Of a stretch of 20,296 bases of DNA, positions 16,233 through 20,296 are shown piece by piece. Each line of letters starts with the position of its first letter. Within the stretch, counting starts at the first letter, position 1. Below the pieces are notes generated by a model, which was not told the DNA's origin, did no database searches, and saw only the letters and a list, made by a program, of their open reading frames with translations. Where the stretch lies: positions 1 to 20,296 of the forward strand of contig DASVES010000211.1 of assembly GCA_036380435.1 (NCBI GenBank), in the 5' to 3' direction. Source of the DNA: DASQDT01 sp036380435. Its GTDB lineage: Bacteria > Acidobacteriota > Blastocatellia > Pyrinomonadales > Pyrinomonadaceae. The translations under genes were made by a program, and so were the position numbers.

Positions 16233-16257
16233 GCGGCCGTTCAAATTCCGCGGCCGC
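16233..16257. repeat. GC-rich inverted repeat upstream of the kinase gene
   Basis: GCGGCCG (16233-16239) and CGGCCGC (16251-16257) pair perfectly over 7 bp with an 11-base loop, ending 46 bases before the kinase ATG. It could form a leader hairpin; no role is evident. Confidence 0.35.
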
Positions 16258-16303
16258 CGCGCCCCACTCCGGGGCTTTCGAGCACACGTAGAAGTGAGCT
16301 TCC

Positions 16304-16897
16304 ATGCGCCCCACCATTCTGCTCATCGGCCCGCTCTGTGTCGGAAAGAGCACCGTCGCTGAACTGCTGGCAACGAGCCTCGGCATCCCACGGTGCTCCG
16401 TAGATGATCTGCCGATGGAATACTTCGTCGAACTCGGGCTGGACCCTTCGCGGGTCGAGACGTTGACAGCGTCTCAAGAGTGGCTGGCGGCATATCACTA
16501 CTTGCAGGAGTTCGGGGTACGTCTGGTGGAGCGTCTGCTGCCGGAGCGCGCCGGCCATGTCATCGACTTCGGCGCGCCTTACTCGATCTACGAAGACGAC
16601 TCGCTGCTGGAGCGGGTGAAAAAAGCCTTTGAGCCTTACCCCAACGTCGTCCTCCTCTTGCCATCGCCCGACCTCGACGAGTCCACGAAAGTCGTTAAAG
16701 CGCGCATGGCGGCGCGCGAAGGACATATCGAAATTCGCCGACTGCTGGCCGGTATCGGTGGGGAAACCGGAGTTGATTACGAAGAGTTGTACGTGAAGCA
16801 TCATTCTAACTTCCAGTTGGCGAGAACTGTCGTCTACACGGAAGGGAAGACTCCTGAACAGACACGCGACGAGATTATCCGAAGCCTCGAACTCTAA
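16304..16897 (+). CDS. P-loop small-molecule kinase, shikimate-kinase-like
   Basis: A 197-residue protein starting with a P-loop: TILLIGPLCVGKSTVAELLA, Walker A G9 to T17 with K15. This resembles AroK-type kinases (LIGPMGAGKST). SVDDLPMEY (32-40) sits where these enzymes have their first acidic substrate/Mg motif. The end, VVYTEGKTPEQTRDEI (176-191), is also typical of the family. Arg-rich residues 132-150 (KARMAAREGHIEIRRLL) may form the lid. It lacks clear shikimate-binding motifs, so I would not call it aroK; the substrate is unknown. It is followed 83 bases later by an APH-fold kinase, which may be its partner. Start chosen at the ATG with a weak AGAAGTGAG site upstream. Confidence 0.75.
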   Translation: MRPTILLIGPLCVGKSTVAELLATSLGIPRCSVDDLPMEYFVELGLDPSRVETLTASQEWLAAYHYLQEFGVRLVERLLPERAGHVIDFGAPYSIYEDDSLLERVKKAFEPYPNVVLLLPSPDLDESTKVVKARMAAREGHIEIRRLLAGIGGETGVDYEELYVKHHSNFQLARTVVYTEGKTPEQTRDEIIRSLEL

Positions 16898-16904
16898 AAG
16901 CGCG

Positions 16905-16923
16905 CGCGTCCCGGAGGGGCGCG
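16905..16923 (+). terminator. Short GC hairpin after the kinase gene
   Basis: CGCGTCCC (16905-16912) pairs with GGGGCGCG (16916-16923), 8 bp including one G-T, with a 3-base loop, beginning 7 bases past the kinase stop. No T tract follows. The same stretch contains the direct repeat GCGCGTCC (16904-16911 and 16919-16926). Terminator function is a weak inference. Confidence 0.3.
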
Positions 16924-16980
16924 TCCTACCCGGGGTTGAGAGACGCGACCACAAGCCCATAACGTTTTCCCGGCAGGTCT

Positions 16981-17802
16981 ATGATGACGATACCCAAAAG
17001 CGTCTGTCGCAGAATACTGTCGGAGAGGCGAGACGTGCAGGCGGGCAATAACGACGTTCTCCGGTTCTCGTATGGCGGCGAAGAATACTTCGCCAAGGCA
17101 TATAAGAACAAAGCTTGCTTCCGGCGTGAGCTGTACGCGCTCGAAAATTTCTTAGCGTCCGAAATCCCGGTGCCGGAGGTCGTCTATAAATCAAAGTCGT
17201 GTGAGGGAGCGGAGAACGGGCTGATTGTAATGAGGAAGGCGGGGGGGATGCCGCTGGATAAAATCGAAGTACGTCGCAATGAATATTGTTATGAAATGGG
17301 TTGTCTGCTGTCCAGAATACATTCGCTTGAACTACAGACTGAGATAGAACCGTGGATCATCCCGGCGCAGGAGATCGCCGGACAGGTGCTCGCGTTTTCT
17401 GAGGAGGAAAATATCCGACACCGAACCTCTGGGCTGGTTGAAAAAACGTTTGAGAAGTTCAAACTCTCGCAAAGTGTCGTCGTCTCCCACGGCGATTACA
17501 TTGAACGAAACGTACTTGGTTCAGATGGCCGGATCACGGGCATCGTGGATTGGGAATGCCTCAGAGCGGCGCGCCCGGAAGTTGACCTCGGATACTGCTG
17601 TGCCTTCCTCGACATATTCAGGAATCCAGACGAGGAGCGCAGCTTTATTAAAGGTTACAGCCTGAAGTTTGACGAGCAATTGAAAGATGAGATCAAGCTG
17701 CTCTACAAGATGATTTTGGCGCGTTACTGGCAACAGACTGGGAAGAGTCAGGAGTATCAAAAAGCCTTGTCCGCCGTCAAAAAACAATTAGCTGACCTTT
17801 AA
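16981..17802 (+). CDS. APH-fold phosphotransferase (aminoglycoside phosphotransferase family)
   Basis: A 273-residue kinase of the aminoglycoside/choline phosphotransferase superfamily. N-lobe: EEYFAKAY with the ATP lysine K39, and E50 in RREL. Hinge near MRKAGG (84-89). Catalytic loop HGDYIERNVL (170-179) with D172 and N177; metal-binding IVDWE with D190. All key residues are present, so it should be active. Substrate is not predictable: the family includes antibiotic kinases and many housekeeping small-molecule kinases. The DNA is visibly more AT-rich than neighbouring genes, with more A/T-ending codons, which suggests later acquisition. The next rightward gene upstream is a P-loop kinase 83 bases away. 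A self-resistance role for the NRPS product is possible but only positional. ATGs at 16981 and 16984 are both possible; GCAGGT precedes them closely. Confidence 0.82.
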   Translation: MMTIPKSVCRRILSERRDVQAGNNDVLRFSYGGEEYFAKAYKNKACFRRELYALENFLASEIPVPEVVYKSKSCEGAENGLIVMRKAGGMPLDKIEVRRNEYCYEMGCLLSRIHSLELQTEIEPWIIPAQEIAGQVLAFSEEENIRHRTSGLVEKTFEKFKLSQSVVVSHGDYIERNVLGSDGRITGIVDWECLRAARPEVDLGYCCAFLDIFRNPDEERSFIKGYSLKFDEQLKDEIKLLYKMILARYWQQTGKSQEYQKALSAVKKQLADL

Positions 17803-17871
17803 ACCTCACGTGCCTTTTTATCTCGGAGCCGTCGCGAAAAAATGAAGGAGCTGGCTCGGGTCTTACGCCGG

Positions 17872-19284
17872 CTAGTCCGAATGTGTGGCCCGACCCGTAA
17901 GTTCTGACTCCTTCGATTCAAAGTCTTGCATGGTCCCGCGCTCCCGGTAGAGACGGAGCTTGTTGTGGAGTGTCTTGAGGCTGATCTGGAGGAGTTCGGC
18001 TGCGCGCGTTTTGTTGTTGTCAGTTTTCTGGAGCGTGCGCAGGATCAGTTGCCGCTCGGCCTCTTCGATGGGAGTGCCGACGGGGAGCGTGATCGTGTCC
18101 TCGCTGCGCGCGCGCGCGCGTTGTTCGAGAGGGTAAGGCGCGAGGTGGTGACGCTCGATTGCCTCGCCGGAGCAGATGATGACGGCGCGCTCGATGACGT
18201 TGCGTAGCTCGCGGACGTTGCCGGGCCAATGGTGCGACTTGAGGGCTTCGAGGGCGGCCTTGCTGAGTCGGCGTGCGGGCCGGTTGTGGCGCTCGGCGAG
18301 TTGGGCGATGAGGTGTTCGGAGAGGAGCGCGATGTCGTCGAGGCGCCGGCGCAGCGGGGGCATCTCGATGGTGATGACGTTGAGACGGTAGAGCAGGTCT
18401 TCGCGGAACGAGCCGGAGTGGACGGCGTCCAACGGGTCGCGGTTCGTGGCGGCGAGCACGCGCACGTCCACGAGAATCTCCTGTGAGCCTCCGAGCCGGC
18501 GCAACGTTCGCTCTTCAAGCACGCGCAGGAGCTTGGCCTGAAGCAGGGCCGGCATCTCCGCGATCTCGTCGAGCAGCAGGGTGCCGCCGTCGGCCTGCTC
18601 GAAGCAGCCTTGCCGGCGTCCGGCCGCGCCGGTGAACGCCCCGCGCTCGTGGCCGAACAGCTCCGACTCCATCAGGGTCTCGGGGATGGCCGAGCAGTTG
18701 ATGGCGACGAAGGGTTGCTCCCGGCGCGGACTGAGCTTGTGAATAGTTCGGGCGACCAGCTCCTTGCCCGTCCCCGACTCACCCGTGATGAGAACGGAAG
18801 CGGAGGAGGAGGCGACCTGTTCGACGAGCGTGTAGATCTGCTGCATCGGCGCCGACGCGCCGACCATCTCTCCGAATCCTGACTGCCTCGATAATTCGCG
18901 CGCGCCCTCCTCGACGCCGTGTACGGACGCGCGCTCCACGATGTCGCGCAGCCTCCCGAAGTCAATCGGCTTCTCGAAATAGTAAAAAGCGCCCTCGTCC
19001 TGTACGGCGCGCATGGCGGTCTCGACCGAACCCTGTCCGGTGAGCAGGATGACGGCCGTCGCGGGGTTTCGCCGCCGCAGCTCACGCAGGAGTCCGAACC
19101 CGTCGAGGCGGGGCATCAGGATGTCGGTGAGCACGACGGAGGGGTTGAACTCTTCGGCGCGTTCGAGGCCGGCGACGCCGTCGGCCGCCGTGTCGGTCAG
19201 GAAGCCCCAGGTCGAAAGCATCTCGGCGAGGCTATCGACCACCACCGGGTCATCATCAACAATCAGCACGCGCCCCTTACTCAT
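17872..19284 (-). CDS. NtrC-family sigma-54-dependent response regulator
   Basis: A 470-residue three-domain activator. Receiver domain 5-120: acidic pocket VDDD (9-12), phospho-Asp D54 in VLTDILMP, and K105 in FEKP. AAA+ domain 138-375: Walker A GESGTGKE (168-175), sigma-54 loop GAFTGA (215-220), Walker B GGTLLLDE (233-240), and the WPGNVREL motif (353-360). A Fis-type helix-turn-helix occupies about 405-448 (NKTRAAELLQISLKTLHNKL). All motifs are intact, so it should activate sigma-54 promoters upon phosphorylation. No histidine kinase is in the window. It lies 65 bases downstream of hemD on the same strand and may be cotranscribed. A GTG at 19302 would add six residues; I prefer the ATG at 19284, since MSKGRVLIVDDD is a normal receiver start. 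Targets are unknown. Confidence 0.93.
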   Translation of the reverse strand: MSKGRVLIVDDDPVVVDSLAEMLSTWGFLTDTAADGVAGLERAEEFNPSVVLTDILMPRLDGFGLLRELRRRNPATAVILLTGQGSVETAMRAVQDEGAFYYFEKPIDFGRLRDIVERASVHGVEEGARELSRQSGFGEMVGASAPMQQIYTLVEQVASSSASVLITGESGTGKELVARTIHKLSPRREQPFVAINCSAIPETLMESELFGHERGAFTGAAGRRQGCFEQADGGTLLLDEIAEMPALLQAKLLRVLEERTLRRLGGSQEILVDVRVLAATNRDPLDAVHSGSFREDLLYRLNVITIEMPPLRRRLDDIALLSEHLIAQLAERHNRPARRLSKAALEALKSHHWPGNVRELRNVIERAVIICSGEAIERHHLAPYPLEQRARARSEDTITLPVGTPIEEAERQLILRTLQKTDNNKTRAAELLQISLKTLHNKLRLYRERGTMQDFESKESELTGRATHSD

Positions 19285-19349
19285 AGTTGGGGAGTGTATC
19301 ACATCGACAAGGGGTTCATTCTCGCGGCAGGAGAGAGTGCGCGGAGACT

Positions 19350-20183
19350 TTACCGGGCCTGCCGGAAGAACTCCGCAATGGCCAGCGCGAGGGCGGAGAC
19401 GGTGGACTCGCCGGGTCGGACGTGCGTGTGCAGCCCGTAGCCGGATGCCGTGTGGGCGGTGATCTCGCCGATACAGGCGACGGCGATGCCGTCGAGCAGA
19501 TTGCGAAGGTCTCCCGTTTCAAACAGCTGGGCGAAGTTGATGACGGTGGAAGCACTGGTGAAGGTGACACAATCGACGGCGCCGCCGAGCAGAAGGGCTT
19601 CGACACGCGCGCGGTCGTGCGTCTCGGCGCGGACGGTGCGGTAGGCCGGGACGACATCGACGCGCGCCCCGGCCGCTTCGAGCGCACGCGGCAGGTGATC
19701 GCGCGCCACTGCCGCACGGGGGATTAGGAAGTTGAGCCTGTCCAACTGAGCGCGCCCCCCGACGTAGCTTTCCAGCGCCGCGTAGACCCCTTCGGCCTGA
19801 AACTTCTCGGGGACGACATCGACGTGAATCTGCGCGTCGCGCAGCCGGTCGGCGGTCGCCCCGCCGATGGCGCACACGCGCAACTCGTCGAGCGCGCTCG
19901 CGTCCATGCCCTTCAGCTCAAGACGGCGGAGAAAATGTTCGATGCCGTTGGCGCTCGTGAACACGATCCAGTCGTAGCCGAAGAGGTCTTCCACGGCCTG
20001 ATCCAGCGGGGCGTATGACTCCGGCTCGACAATCTCGATGGTGGGACATTCGACCACACGCGCGCCGAGGCGTTCCAGCTCACTCGCGAACTCAGCGGCC
20101 TGCCGCCGCGCGCGCGTAATCATCACCGTGCGCCCCGACAGCGGAACGCCGGCCTCAGTTGTACGTGCTTCAATGTCCGTCAT
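19350..20183 (-). CDS. hemD: Uroporphyrinogen-III synthase
   Basis: A 277-residue protein with the two-lobed HemD layout: GRTVMITRARRQAAEFASEL (17-36), CPTIEI (46-51), DWIVFTSANGIEHF (71-84), CAIGGATADRL (104-114), FLIPRAAVARDHLPRAL (152-168), AYRT (180-183), VTFTSASTVINF (206-217) and ACIGEITAHTASGYG (236-250). These are the conserved blocks of the family, and the length is usual (about 250-280). It catalyses closure and D-ring inversion of hydroxymethylbilane to uroporphyrinogen III in the haem/sirohaem/corrinoid pathway in the cytosol. Its common partner hemC is not in the window but could lie to the right. An NtrC-type regulator follows 65 bases downstream. No clear ribosome binding site precedes the ATG at 20183. 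Confidence 0.9.
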   Translation of the reverse strand: MTDIEARTTEAGVPLSGRTVMITRARRQAAEFASELERLGARVVECPTIEIVEPESYAPLDQAVEDLFGYDWIVFTSANGIEHFLRRLELKGMDASALDELRVCAIGGATADRLRDAQIHVDVVPEKFQAEGVYAALESYVGGRAQLDRLNFLIPRAAVARDHLPRALEAAGARVDVVPAYRTVRAETHDRARVEALLLGGAVDCVTFTSASTVINFAQLFETGDLRNLLDGIAVACIGEITAHTASGYGLHTHVRPGESTVSALALAIAEFFRQAR

Positions 20184-20225
20184 CTTTGTAGGGGCAGGTC
20201 TTGCTCGTAGTAGGACAAGGCAGTA

Positions 20226-20245
20226 GCCCGACCGTGAGGGAGGGC
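20226..20245. repeat. Hairpin with a GNRA-type loop and tandem G-A mismatches
   Basis: Read on the plus strand, GCCC-GA-CC-GTGA-GG-GA-GGGC (20226-20245) is a symmetric stem: outer 4 bp, a GA/GA internal loop, 2 bp and a GTGA tetraloop. Tandem sheared G-A pairs and GNRA loops are typical stabilising RNA elements. It sits about 40 bases upstream of the hemD start and would be read in the antisense direction by that gene. Confidence 0.4.
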
Positions 20246-20254
20246 GCGGGGAAA

Positions 20255-20282
20255 GGATGAAGGATGAAGGATGAAGGATGAA
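20255..20282 (+). repeat. Four tandem copies of the heptamer GGATGAA
   Basis: Four perfect contiguous 7-base units occupy 20255-20261, 20262-20268, 20269-20275 and 20276-20282. They are intergenic as far as the window shows. Repeats of this kind change copy number easily. Confidence 0.9.
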
Positions 20283-20296
20283 ATAATTGCTCCCAC

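Larger units (their letters stand above)
15991..16303. other. Divergent intergenic region between the DUF6072-like gene and the P-loop kinase gene
   Basis: A 313-base stretch without a supported gene. Its centre (about 16060-16140) is clearly more AT-rich than the surroundings, as expected of a promoter region. It holds a candidate leftward promoter, a 17-base palindrome, and a GC-rich inverted repeat at 16233-16257. I see no convincing -35/-10 pair for the rightward kinase gene. Confidence 0.5.

Noticed and set aside
16220..16925. 11-base inverted pair GACGCGCCCCT / AGGGGCGCGTC flanking the P-loop kinase gene, as ends of a mobile element
   Set aside because: There is no transposase or target duplication, the arms are short and GC-only, and each lies in other GC-rich repeat sequence.
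17826..17857. GAGCC/GGCTC stem with an A/T tract between the APH and regulator genes, as terminator
   Set aside because: Only 5 bp with a 22-base loop, and the T tract lies within the loop rather than after the stem.
18106..18120. 15-base alternating GC run
   Set aside because: It lies inside the regulator gene and encodes Arg-Ala repeats in the linker before the DNA-binding domain; codon bias explains it.

Overview
This is a GC-rich bacterial chromosome segment. Its left two thirds are the 3' part of a nonribosomal peptide synthetase (NRPS) cluster. The right third holds a small membrane/metal-type locus, two small kinases, a sigma-54 response regulator and a haem-pathway gene. Gene style, GC bias and the set of families would fit an Acidobacteriota (Blastocatellia-like) genome, with Myxococcota as an alternative. 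There is no rRNA or marker gene here, so this is a weak inference.

Left region (1-13020, all rightward): the last 17 codons of a gene cut by the window edge, probably another NRPS; an EctD-like Fe(II)/2-oxoglutarate dioxygenase; a 1540-residue protein joining a complete GT4-type glycosyltransferase to a C-A-T NRPS module; and a 2457-residue C-A-T-C-A-T-TE terminal NRPS. Reading the ten specificity positions of the adenylation domains by eye gives an atypical, proline-subclade-like code for the first module, a valine code for the second and the classic alanine code for the third. The peptide should therefore end in X-Val-Ala and be released by the thioesterase. The dioxygenase and NRPS overlap by ATGA, so they are translationally coupled. 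The assembly line appears to carry its own hydroxylation and glycosylation activities.

Middle region (13075-16303, leftward): a DUF6072-like small membrane protein, a DUF5132-like small membrane protein, and an ABC exporter with an N-terminal metal-free HMA_2-type ferredoxin-like domain. These families normally accompany metal P-type ATPases, so an ABC exporter in that place is unusual. The two intergenic stretches here carry palindromes that look like operators.

Right region (16304-20296): a shikimate-kinase-like P-loop kinase and an APH-fold phosphotransferase (rightward, the second visibly more AT-rich); then, leftward, uroporphyrinogen-III synthase (hemD) followed by an NtrC-type sigma-54 response regulator. 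The right edge has a hairpin with a GNRA-type loop and tandem G-A mismatches, followed by a 7-bp tandem repeat. I saw no tRNA, rRNA, CRISPR array, transposase or integrase.
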